DNA of 64,000 nt from Quercus robur (lineage: Eukaryota; Streptophyta; Magnoliopsida; Fagales; Fagaceae): NCBI RefSeq assembly GCF_932294415.1, contig NC_065541.1:55220290-55284289 (forward strand), in the 5' to 3' direction. The notes beneath the pieces were generated by a model. That model ran no database searches and was not told the DNA's origin. It worked only from the letters and a program-made list of their open reading frames with translations. Positions 47,601 through 57,509 of this stretch are shown piece by piece; within the stretch, counting starts at the first letter, position 1, and each line of letters starts with the position of its first letter. The translations under genes were made by a program, and so were the position numbers.

Positions 47601-49635
47601 TATGCCTATGTGCTCTACTGCTCTCTGCTTCTTTGTGCTGTGTGCTTTGCTCTCTGCCTTTCTGTCTCTAAGACATTCAGCCATTGAGTCACGCCTAAAC
47701 TCTCACTCTCAACTCACATAATCTCACTCAACTCACTCACTTAGTAGTGCTATGTGCTCTTAAATTTGGTATATGTTTATATATTGTGAAAAAGTATGTT
47801 TAGCAATATATTAAAAATATAAATAAAAATATTTTTAATAATTTTTTAATCGCTGAGTCCCGCCACACCTACACCCACACCCACACCCACACCCACACCC
47901 ACCCTTACCTTCATCAAAATTTGCCGAGTCCCACAGTTATATTTGCACCCGAGTCTCGAAACGCACCCGTGCTTCATAGTAGTTAAGACAACTCTAGCAA
48001 AGACAGTTCATAACCATAGAGCTATTCATCGCCACTTTGAATTCCGAGCCTGGGTGTCTCTACCTGATGAAGTGGCAGATGACAATGAACTCGAGAATAT
48101 TTTTGGAAGGCAGATCATGTCCACTACAGTGGAGCCGAATGTAAAAGTATCTTGTAGTTCTGGACAACATCTCGACAAAGGAAGAATGGGATACTCTAAA
48201 ATCAGCATTCCCGGAGAGCACAAATGGGAGCAGAATTGTGCTTAGCACACGATATAAGGATGTAGCTTCACATGTCGACCAATATAGCGTCTCACACCAA
48301 CTTCGACTACAAACCAAAGATGAGAGGTGAGATTTGTTTACACAAGTGGTGCGCCTTCCGCCTGAAACATCTCAACCTGAAATCTCTCCAGACGTTGAAA
48401 TACAAAAATTAAAAAAAATTGCAGAAGAAGTATTAGGAAGATGTGGGGGCTTTGCCACTTTCCATCTTACGTCTTGGGTATCTATTGTCAGGGACCAAAA
48501 GGGTACGTAAATTGTGAGGAGCTGTCCAGGGTATTAGAGCATATGGATCATAACCAAACACCATGGTTAGAAACCTTGGAATTAAATGAAAAAGACTTAC
48601 CTCTTAACTCTCTCTTTACTCTGACTTAATTGACCGAACTATTGAAAGAGATCTCATCTTGCTTCTTGCATTTTCACACACACAGCAAAGAAATATCATT
48701 TGGTTGGATTATTTTTATTGTGCTAATGATGAGAAGAATACGGAGTTATCAAGATTGGTTGAATGTTCTTAATTTTGGTTGGATGACTGTTTTGGTTGAA
48801 TGTTTTTCATTTTTACAAAACTTTTCATACCTTTTTTTTTTTTTTTTCCTATTTTTATGTTTTAAAAGGAGAGAAACGTAAAAAAATAACAATAATACAA
48901 ATTTATCTATATTTTTATTTTTTAACGAAGGTAGGTAATTGGAGACAAAGTGTAATTTGCCCATAAAATAAATAAAGAATACAATTCCTAATAGCCATCA
49001 AAGAGGCCTATAATTATTAGTTTCAGTAAATACATTTTTTTTTTAGGGTTCGGTTAATGTGTGCCAAGAGCACACATTAAGCTTTCTATTTTTAAAATTA
49101 TTTTCTTGAAAATTGAAAAAGCTGTCATTACTTTTTTAATTTTCAAAAAAAAAAATTTTCAAAAATGAAAATTAATATAAGGCACACATTAGTAAAATCT
49201 TTTTTTTTTTTTTAATATGTTGGTCTTTAATTGATATCAACTAAGGACCTGTAATAACTAATGACCAGAACACAGAAATTCTTTCTATATTCATTATTCA
49301 GCGACTTATAATAAGAAGAAGAAAGAAAGAAAGATGATATATTTGACCTGTAGCTTGTCTGAAGAGATACAGACAAGTTCCAAAACCAAAGGCTAATAAA
49401 ATTACAGAAATTAAACAAGATACCCTCCAAGATCATCTTGATCTTATGACTATTCCGTTAAGACATTGAAAGAGCAAGAGCTAGCTAGATAGCCTTGGCA
49501 GAGATGTGGCTTACCTGGGTCGGACCTAACGGTGGTTCGAACATGGTAACCTTGATCAAGGAGCCTCATGATTAGCCATGATCCTATGTACCCAGTACCA
49601 CCTGTAACACATACTGCACCCTTATGTCCCTCCAT
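44630..49635 (-). CDS. NADPH-dependent SDR reductase, vestitone-reductase/DFR-like, copy 2, complete
   Basis: Exons 49635-49515, 46424-45900, 45063-44868 and 44771-44630 have lengths (121, 525, 196, 142) identical to copy 1 and the same phases, giving 327 residues plus TAG. Rossmann motif [11 protein letters not shown], catalytic YTSSSSTV and Y164-V-Y-S-K168 are intact, and the end [11 protein letters not shown] is the same as in copy 1. Differences concentrate in residues likely near the substrate (VATPVD becomes VAASVD, LFNGKDE becomes LYNGNDE, IKSLKNF becomes IKAIKPL), so substrate preference could differ. Intron 1 is about 3.1 kb against about 0.7 kb in copy 1, because an NLR fragment and transposons entered it. 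Whether such an intron is spliced efficiently needs transcript data; the coding parts themselves show no damage. Confidence 0.94.
46985..48640 (+). pseudogene. CC-NLR (NB-ARC) resistance-gene fragment, dead, antisense in intron 1 of reductase copy 2
   Basis: The plus strand reads [15 protein letters not shown], then [14 protein letters not shown] up to 47207. It resumes at 47988 with [21 protein letters not shown], then after a frame change [18 protein letters not shown] (RNBS-B/kinase-3 region) and further broken sequence to about 48640. These are the pre-P-loop region, P-loop, RNBS-A and RNBS-B of a CNL of the RPP8/RPP13-like class. GMGGIGKTT has decayed to GMKEIGKTT. The coiled-coil start and all of the LRR are missing, and there are frameshifts and stops. 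A hAT element sits in the P-loop codons. Not a functional receptor. Confidence 0.88.
47208..47979. mobile_element. hAT-like element inserted in the NLR P-loop codons
   Basis: Starts CTGGAATGCACGG and ends CCGTGCTTCATAG, imperfect inverted ends. Flanks taggtaag (47200-47207) and tagttaag (47980-47987) match at seven of eight bases, the hAT duplication size. Deleting the element plus one flank restores the frame across Gly-Lys|Thr-Thr of the P-loop. The interior has a GC-rich patch (47325-47440), an A tract and a (CACACC)n run (47866-47905). No transposase is recognisable. Confidence 0.78.
49045..49200. mobile_element. Short MITE
   Basis: Begins ggttcggttaatgtgtgcc and ends ggcacacattagtaaaatc: inverted ends around a stem of 'gaaaattgaaaaagctgtca' and 'tttttcaattttc'-like halves. 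A second member is at about 61362-61545. It lies in intron 1 of reductase copy 2. Confidence 0.65.
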
Positions 49636-49654
49636 CTCTCTCTCTCTCTCTCTC
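49636..49654 (-). promoter_or_regulatory. GA-rich leader abutting the start codon, reductase copy 2
   Basis: Plus-strand (TC)n directly next to the start codon, as in copies 1 and 3. Confidence 0.5.
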
Positions 49655-49720
49655 GAGAAAAATCACGAAAAATACTCGGTGGCTTGACTGTTCAAGATAA
49701 CTTCGCTTTTGTGATATGAT

Positions 49721-49820
49721 ATGAACCTAATCCAATGACTTTATCAACATAAATTTGACAATAAAAAAATATGAACCTAATCCAATGACTTTATCAACAT
49801 AAATTTGACAATAAAAAAAG
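49721..49820. repeat. Exact 50-bp tandem duplication in the copy 2 promoter
   Basis: Two consecutive copies of a 50-base unit starting 'atgaacctaatccaatgact' and containing 'ttatcaacataaatttgaca' lie about 85-185 bases upstream of the start codon. They appear identical, so the duplication is recent. The equivalent region upstream of copy 1 (from 38934) has no such repeat. Confidence 0.93.
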
Positions 49821-51084
49821 AAGTATTTTTTTCAAGTACTTTGAGATAAATCTAAAAGAAAAGTATTTTTTCAAATACGAGATAAATTATTAAATTTTAC
49901 CACACTCAAATAGAATATGCAAAAGAGTTATCAATAAAATAAAATTTTTATTGATGCTTAATATATTAAACTCATTTTGCTAAACACACCATTCTTTACT
50001 ATTTTACTCACTATTTATTTCATATCACTTATTTGCTATCTCACTACACTTCTTATGATAGCTTATATCATTTCTTGGATATTGGATTGGATAAATATAA
50101 TCAGAGTTGAAGCTATATCTAGAACTTACAAAGCAAACAAGAAAACAGGCATTAGGGATTTGTTAGTAAACTATTTTAGAATTTTTTTTTTTATTTATAA
50201 AGAAAAAAAACAAATAATGTTTTAAGAGCTTTTTTTTATTTTTATTTCCCATAAAAGTTGTTTCAATTTTTTAAAAAAAAATAATTTGTTCACAATTACC
50301 CTAAAGTTATCAGTTAACAGTGCCATAAAATTATTCTACAAAATTGTGATTATTGAAATCATGGAGTAGAAAAGTAAAAAAAAAGGAGACCTTTCCTCAG
50401 TCTCCTACGTTATTGGCATTCTTCACAATTTCTGCACACCTTGTTTGTAGTCAAACATGCGAAATAGTCGAAGAGACTCTCACCAGCCTAGTGCTAGAGT
50501 AGGTAATGACTCTTACACACATGAAAGCAATACTCTAAACAATACATTAGGAAGGTCATACATTTATCATGGGACATTACGATCTTAACAAAATGCTCAT
50601 ATATGACCATATCACAATTCTTTCTCCATTTCAATATTCCTCCTTGAAAAAGCCATTTTGATTTCTCTTTTATCTAAAAGCCAAAAACAATTTCATTTAG
50701 TATTAATTGAAAATAAAAAAGGAACAAAAATAGTGCTTTGAAAAATTTCTTAGAAAAATGAAAATTTAACGAATGCCCTAAAGACATTAGTGTATGAAAT
50801 ATTTTTAAAATTCTTTAATTAAAAAAAAAACTCATTTTTGATCACATTTTATATTTCCCATAAAAGTGGTATAATTATTGTCTATTAACAAATACTCTAA
50901 CAATACCCATTAACCAAACCCTTTGAAAAAAGAAGAAACAAAATCTTATTTATCTCCCCCCTCCCCCCCCCCCCCCCAAAAAAAATAATGAACGTAAATT
51001 CAATTTAATGAAAGTACAATTTTTATTAAGTTCTCTCAAGTCCCTTCAACTTCTCTCACAATTAAAATTTATACTAAATTACAA
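49821..51084. other. Intergenic, AT-rich, no gene seen
   Basis: Upstream flank of reductase copy 2. Apart from a C-rich tract at 50956-50977 and many A/T runs, nothing is recognised. One open frame of about 80 codons (49977-50225) is hydrophobic low-complexity sequence without a domain. Confidence 0.5.
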
Positions 51085-51665
51085 ATTACACTAGTTGTAG
51101 TTAAAATTCACCCCAAATTAACCAATTTTGTGATTAAAATTTATCCCAAATTCCACCATTTGCGGTAAAAATACACCCCCATTACACTTTTGCAATTCAG
51201 CCTGAATTACACTTTTTTGGTTATAATTCATCCTGAATTATATATTGGTGACTAAATTCATCCTGAATTATATATTGGTGACTAAATTCATCCTAATTAA
51301 TTACACTTTTTATGATTAAAATTCATCTGAATTACACATTTATTGTTAAAATTCTTCTCTCATAATTACACCACTTGTGGTTAATAATATTCACCATGAA
51401 TTACAACTGTTTGACTAACGTTCACCTCAAATTACATCTTTGTGGTTAAAATTCACCTCCAATTACAATCTTGTTGTAAAAATTCACCCAAAATTACTCA
51501 TGTGTGATTAAAATTCACCCTCAAATTACACCTGTGCGGTTGAAAGTCATCTTGAATTCCACATGTATGATTGAAATTCACCATGAATTATACCCTTTGC
51601 CGTTAAAATTCACCATGAATTACACAGTAATTTGTGGTTAGAATTTACCTTGAATTACACCGTAA
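51085..51665. repeat. Degenerate minisatellite, ~30-bp unit, about 20 copies
   Basis: The unit is approximately 'tgtggttaaaattcaccctg' plus 'aattacacc'. Spacing varies by a few bases and most copies differ. Two adjacent copies at about 51225-51290 (ctgaattatatattggtgac) are nearly identical, which suggests continuing unequal exchange or slippage. It lies between reductase copies 2 and 3. Confidence 0.88.
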
Positions 51666-51993
51666 ATAGTTCCAGACTTCCATGTCACAGAAAACATTAT
51701 TCCACAACTTGTTTTTGGCTGATGGTAAAATACTCTCCAATCACAAAATGTGCTATCTTTTCTTAGCAGTGTTCTCTCACTTTTGTAAGCTCCACCAATG
51801 ACGATCATTTATAGACACCTTATTTTGCAAATATTCTCTTTCTTTTGAGCAAATTGGTCTCAAGAGGCCAAATGACCATTCCACATGTTTAACAAATTCT
51901 GTAAGTGATCCGAAGCTAAAATCCACAATACACTAGAAACGTGATGCCATAGTGGTATTATATAAATTAAAATCAAGGTTTAGACCAACATGA

Positions 51994-53007
51994 TGTTGGG
52001 TGCACTGCACCATGGGTCCAGCCCACATGCTTTTTCAAGAGCTCATTTAATGAGCATGTCATTCCATGACTTGTGAGAAGTCTGCTTCTCTTAATGAGTT
52101 ATGAGAAGTGAGCCAAAGTGTGTTGGACACGCTGAAGACAAAAGAAAAGAAACAAGCAAGGCCATTCGGCCAGTGAGAGCTGAAGAAAGAGATTTTGGTT
52201 GAAGCAAAGTTGGAGTAAGTGGCTTCCATTTCTTGTGATTTGATGTAAAGAGTACTGTGGAAGGAAGAAAAGAAAGAAAACGTGAAAGAAATAAAAGGGA
52301 AAGGCCATTCGGCCATTTGAAGATGTAGAAAAAAGAGGAGTCCCAGCAAGTGAGACTGAGGGCTAATTGCAGTTTGGCAGAACTGCGTCAGTGAGTGAGC
52401 AAGTAAAAAGAAAGAAAAGGTGAAATAAATAAAAGGGAAAGGCCATTCGGCCATTTGAAGACGTAGAAAAAAGAGGAGTCCCAGCAAGTGAGACTGAGGG
52501 CTAATTGCAGTTTGGCAGAACTGCGTCAGTGAGTGAGCAAGTAAAAAGAAAGAAAAGGTGAAAGAAATAAAAGGGAAAGACCATTCGGCCATTTGAAGAT
52601 GTAGAAAAAAGAGGAGTCCCAGCAAGTGAGACTGAGGGCTAATTGCAGTTTGGCAGAACTGCGTCAGTGAGTGAGCAATCAGTGAGTGAGCAAGTAAAAA
52701 GAGCAATCAGTGAGTCAGCAAGTAAAAGAGAAGAGAAAAATAGAGAGAGTAAGAGAAAATTGTAAGAGATATATATAGTGAGAAAGAGAATAGTGAGTGA
52801 AAAAAAAAAGAGAGTATTTTTTTGCTCAAGTTGTATTTTTAAGTGTTGTAATCTCTATTTAATATAGAGAAATTATTCAGAGTTTGTCCCGTGATTTTTT
52901 CCTTCAAGGAGAAAGGATTTCCACGTAAATATTTGTGTTCTTATGTGGTTGTGCTTCCGTTGTGCTTGCTAAAATTTATTCACGGTAATAGAGAATTTTT
53001 CCTAACA
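51994..53007 (+). mobile_element. Solo LTR, 1014 bp, with CATGA target duplication
   Basis: Begins TGTTGGGTGCACTGCACC and ends GAGAATTTTTCCTAACA, with TG...CA and inverted TGTT/AACA ends. CATGA flanks it on both sides (51989-51993 and 53008-53012). A TATA-like 'gagatatatatagtgag' near 52765 precedes a T-rich stretch and 'ttgtaatctctatttaata', which resembles an LTR promoter and poly-A region. It contains three 138-bp tandem units. No internal retrotransposon sequence or second LTR remains. It ends about 300 bases beyond the stop codon of reductase copy 3 and points toward it. Confidence 0.92.
52270..52690. repeat. 138-bp tandem repeat, three copies, inside the solo LTR
   Basis: Units are marked by 'ccattcggccatttgaagat' at about 52305, 52443 and 52581 and by 'cagtttggcagaactgcgtc'. 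The spacing is 138 bases both times. A diverged fourth 'ggccattcggcc' occurs at about 52159. Because 138 is divisible by three, the minus strand stays open across the array as 46-residue repeats; I regard that frame as accidental. Confidence 0.92.
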
Positions 53008-53303
53008 CATGATACAAAAATATATATATGATTTTTTTTTTTTTTTTGAAGATTATATGATTTCCATTAGACAAAGAATGGTCTTACAATAGTCATACAT
53101 GATACATGCATGGAATTAAATTTAATTAATTTTGATTGATCCTAAAAATTTTTTTTATTAAAAGTCAACTAAAAGCTTAATTTACATTGGATTAAATGGC
53201 AAGCAATTGTGAACATGCAATCATTGGATAGTCCTGTTAACATTTGTCCTTTCACTGTAATTATGATGGTTTTCTCGAGAACTTTTTGCCAAAGATGTAT
53301 GGA

Positions 53304-54852
53304 TTAAAGAAAACCCTTTTCTTTGCAGCACCGGATAGCTCCATCAAACATTTCTTGGACGCCATACTTAAACCTGAACCCAGTACTTAAGAGCTTCATC
53401 GACGAGAGACTTGAATGTCCATAACTTGTAGACTTTTTAAAGTGACTGTCAAGAGAGAGAGAGAGAAGGAAAAGAAGCTAAAAAGAGTTCTCTCATATGG
53501 AAATTGTGTTTTGAGTCAATGTGGAAACTGAAATTATGAAGAAAATAAATAAGAGAAACACTCACTCTTCCATATTTGGTAATTGAAATTCCGGGTATCT
53601 TGCCAAAAGAAATTCATACATCTGATGCATTGTCATTTCGGCCGAGGAACAAATATATCTCCCTTGTGCATTAGGATATTCAAGAAGGAAGATCTGTGCA
53701 CTAGCCACATCATCTATGTGCACCATATATGAGTGCATAAGATATTCATAATGGTCCTCTTCACCTGCATTCAAATGCTCTTTAATTAGTTACCGATCTC
53801 CTCGTGAAATAGTCTGGCCAAAAAATGGGGAAAAAAATGTTAATCTCCTAAGGCTCTAACAACTCAAAGAACTAAGGTGAAATTGAAGAATGTATAACAT
53901 GAGAAATGAAACAAACCCAAGATCATTGCAAGTGCCAAAGACACCGAGGAGGGAGTAGTAGGACATATGAAGGATCCAACAACTAGGGGAAGAACCAATG
54001 TTATAAGATCCAATCCATTTTTTGCCGCAAACTCTAGCGCTGCCCTCTCGGTTATGGTCTTGGAAAGCAGGTAAGAAGGATTTACAAGCTTGCTACTTCT
54101 ACAAATATCAAGGTCACTCCATGTACTTTCATCTGTCACACTTAGACCTTTGTTGTTGTACAATATTGTGGCTGCACTGGAGATGTATATCACTCTTTTC
54201 ACTGATCTCTTCGAATTCAGGCATGCCCTCAAGATTCCTAGAGTTCCTTCCACAGCCCGTTTGGTCACAGCTTCCTCCGGCTCTTTGCCATCAACATCCA
54301 TGGGATGGGCAAGATGAAAGACTCCAATGCATCCTCCGATGGCTGTGTTGAAACTGTCTGGTTTGTTGAGATCAGCATGGAAAAATTGGAGCTTTTTTGA
54401 GGCTTCTGGTAAATTTGTGAGGTAGCTGATGTCTTTCTTGCAATCTGATCATAGTTTTAAAAGTCATCACCAAGTGCTAGATAACATATTTACGTGGTCA
54501 AAATTTTGCTTACAGAAATAGTTTCTTGTCCACATGAAGTAAACATCATGACTAAAACTTTCTAACCATGCACAAATTTAATTTAATAATTAATAACTAA
54601 TTTACAATTGAAATTATATTATTAGAGTTAACAAGATATAATCATTTTCATTTATTAACTTATAAAAGTTAAATTCACAAACCTTGTTTGGTAAGAAATC
54701 ATACATAATCTTTTCTAAGAAATAGAACATTTATATTAATTAGTGAATTATAAATTAATAAGTTGACATCTTATGAACTTGTCTTAAAATTTTGATGATT
54801 CAATCTCACATCTATGTAAGAATTTATATGTTACACATTTAAACTTATAAAG

Positions 54853-54896
<44 letters not shown>

Positions 54897-55848
54897 AAAT
54901 TAAAACTCATACTCACAAGTTTATTTTTGAACACATTATTATATTTGAATTTACTTCATTTAATTGTCAAATTTAAATTTAAGTTTGAGTTTGATTTATT
55001 TGTTATATAAATAAACATAAACAAGTTTTTCTGAATCAGGCCGAAATATTTAATAAATAGCATGGAACCATAGAGATTGTATATTCCTTTTTTATATATT
55101 TTCCATCATGTACAATATACATCTATCATTCTTGTATGAAACAATTTTGATGAATCACTAGTGGCTGTAGGTTCAATAAAGCACTACTCGTCAAGTTTGA
55201 GGCACCCCTTGTCAATTTATGCATAGCTTGTGTTTATAATTATGTTGCAAGGTGAAGTACTGGAAAATAATATGACAACACCCCTTCCCCATTCTCCCAA
55301 CAAAACAAAAAACCAAGGTGAAAGTATTATAATTAGAGTAATAATTCAGTATTCCAAGAGTAAAGTGACATGATTTTCTCTTTTCTCACATAAATGATAG
55401 GTTTTACTCCAACTAGTAGATTAAATTCAAATGTACCTAACATTTTTAATAATTGTTATAATATCCAACTTCAAAGTTCAAATAATTATAAAGATGGTTG
55501 ACTAGCTAAAACATGTGGATTGGATACTCTTTAACATATATATTATAAGAGCATAGTGTATTTGTTTTTGTTAAATTAGAAAAGAAGAACATAAAAATGA
55601 TGTCAAGAGAGAAACCGCAAGTAAGAAAATTAATGTATTTTGACTTAACAGCCATTGTCCACAATGGAAAGTCCCTACACTTTTTTACTATTCTAAATCT
55701 GTGTGTTACAATAAACAAATCGAATGCAGAGTATATATAAAAATATATTAAACTTAGGGTACGTTTAGTGTGCAAGAATGGAATGGTTTTTTTCTTTGTG
55801 ATTGTCATTTAATTGTTTAGTTTGCATTTTCATTATACGGAAGAAACA

Positions 55849-55880
<32 letters not shown>

Positions 55881-57111
55881 AAATGAGGACAAGTATAAGT
55901 CTAATCAATTTAAATTATGAAATTAAATATAACAAATCAAACAAAAAAATTATAAGCTCATTTTTTACATTTTATTTAAAAGTATGTATTACCATTTTTA
56001 TGAAGCATATATATATTTAAAATATATATCAAGCTTGTTTTTTTTACTTATCATCATTTTATTAAAACAAGTGAATTTTCATTTCCTAGAATTTAATTTT
56101 TAGGGGTGATGTTGTTTGAATTTTTTTTTTTTTTTAAATTGAGGTAGATAGCAGTTTTTGAACAAAAAATAATAACAAATAATAATTATCAATATAATTA
56201 TTTAAGGGTATTTTAGAAACTTAATTGAAATTATATGACTCAATTTTATAATCACATCATATTATACCAAATTGTAAAATAAATATTCAAAATTTATTCA
56301 TGTGTCATCATCAAACATATAAATAATTATTTAGTTATATTTTCTTGTAATTCCGATAATACTTATCCCTATTTCCCAGAAGTCACAATTACCAAACATG
56401 CTCATATATGTTTGTGTATTTGTTTGTTACAAATTTGGATCCAAATAATGAAATAAATAAATAAAAGAAGAATTTCTCCAGGCAAATCTTGACTCCACCA
56501 TAGCCGACTGATTTCGGCTTTCAAGCTCTCAGATACTAGACTGTTGGCTGAGTTATTGACTCTACAACATGATTTTCCTCTTAATACAAGTCATCAAATA
56601 TTAATTCATTGATAATTTTCTTCTATCTAAAAAGACTAATTCACCAAAACCTAGAACTTGATACAGTTGAACTAACTCTATCACATGCATTTACAGTACG
56701 ATACTTATTAAGGAGGGCAAAGCACATTTTGACTCTTATATACTTCATATCCTGAAATCAAGTGAGATCGACCATGTTCCTCTTCTGTTTTTTTTTTTTT
56801 TTTTTTTTTTTTTTTCCTTTTATAATAATCATCAACATGTAAAAAGTAAAAACCATTCTTCCAAGTATAATATTTTGATGCTCAAGGTGTTCATCAATTT
56901 TCTGTGTATCACCTTGAACTCAAGGGAAACCCCATATAGATATCACAGAAAGCAAAGTTCATTAGGTATAAGAGAAAAGAATCTTACTTGCTGGGTCGGA
57001 TCTAACTGTGGCTCGGACGGAATAACCATGCTGAAGAAGCCTCATGATCAGCCACGATGCTACATACCCCGTTCCTCCTGTTACACAAACTGTACCTTTA
57101 TCTTCTTCCAT
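53304..57111 (-). CDS. NADPH-dependent SDR reductase, vestitone-reductase/DFR-like, copy 3, complete and diverged
   Basis: Exons 57111-56988, 54444-53917, 53764-53566 and 53445-53304 are GT-AG with phases 1, 1, 2. The 993 nt give 330 residues plus TAA. It has the same architecture as copies 1 and 2 but is clearly older. The Rossmann motif reads [11 protein letters not shown], so the third glycine of GxxGxxG is Ala18. The catalytic IYISSAATI and Y166-L-L-S-K170 are present. There is one extra residue at the exon 1/2 border, one in KRSVKR and one at the exon 3 end. The C-terminus has lost the ELKEIKGY-type stretch ([13 protein letters not shown] instead) but keeps [11 protein letters not shown]. 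Most likely active; Ala at the third position is tolerated in several SDRs and may shift cofactor binding. Substrate unknown. The first intron (about 2.5 kb) holds only AT-rich sequence and a (TA)n run. Confidence 0.93.
54857..54890. repeat. (AT)n microsatellite in intron 1 of reductase copy 3
   Basis: About 16 AT units. Confidence 0.9.
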
Positions 57112-57133
57112 CTCTCTCTCTCTTTCTCTCTCT
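57112..57133 (-). promoter_or_regulatory. GA-rich leader abutting the start codon, reductase copy 3
   Basis: Plus-strand tctctctctctctttctctc next to the start codon, matching copy 1 almost base for base even though the coding sequences are far apart. Confidence 0.5.
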
Positions 57134-57199
57134 GTGTTAATTTATCTTCATGTCATCCTCCCAGCACTCAAATAAGGCCAATTCTGCAGCCTATTGAGG

Positions 57200-57222
57200 G
57201 GTCACGTGGTTCTTATACGTGT
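57200..57222 (-). promoter_or_regulatory. G-box and ACGT elements in the copy 3 promoter
   Basis: CACGTG at 57203-57208 and a second ACGT core at about 57217-57220 lie about 95-110 bases upstream of the start codon, with TATAAGAA (minus strand, about 57217-57210) between them. G-boxes bind bZIP and bHLH factors. The close overlap with the TATA-like motif makes the arrangement uncertain. Confidence 0.35.
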
Positions 57223-57313
57223 ATTATTACATTTAAAAAAAAAAAATTAAAATGACACATTTTCATCATTACTTTGTAAATTTCTTTACTATGCAATTAT
57301 ATCAGTACGTGAC

Positions 57314-57314
<1 letters not shown>

Positions 57315-57376
<62 letters not shown>

Positions 57377-57472
57377 GGTCTATGTGAAGAATCTTGTAGT
57401 TCAAGAAACATCTCTCTCTCTCTCTCTCTCTCATGGTCTTTGTGAAGAATCTTGTAGTTCAAAACACATCTC
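57315..57472. repeat. (CT)n array with a duplicated 40-bp unique tail
   Basis: (CT)30 (57315-57374), then atggtctatgtgaagaatct and tgtagttcaagaaacat, then (CT)11, then the same tail again (atggtctttgtgaagaatct, tgtagttcaaaacacat). A third diverged tail (atggtttatgtga) is near 57508. Confidence 0.9.
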
Positions 57473-57509
57473 TTGATGTTTCTAATTGAGATATCAAAGG
57501 TTATGTCAT

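Noticed and set aside
51085-51665. Regularly spaced repeats resembling a CRISPR-like array
   Set aside because: Spacing is irregular, units are diverged, there are no unique spacers of constant length, and the context is a plant nuclear genome.
52059-52706. 215-codon open frame on the minus strand with three 46-residue repeats
   Set aside because: It arises because the 138-bp LTR tandem unit is a multiple of three. The frame lies entirely inside a solo LTR and has no recognisable domain.
54022-54351. 109-codon plus-strand frame
   Set aside because: Antisense shadow of exon 2 of reductase copy 3.
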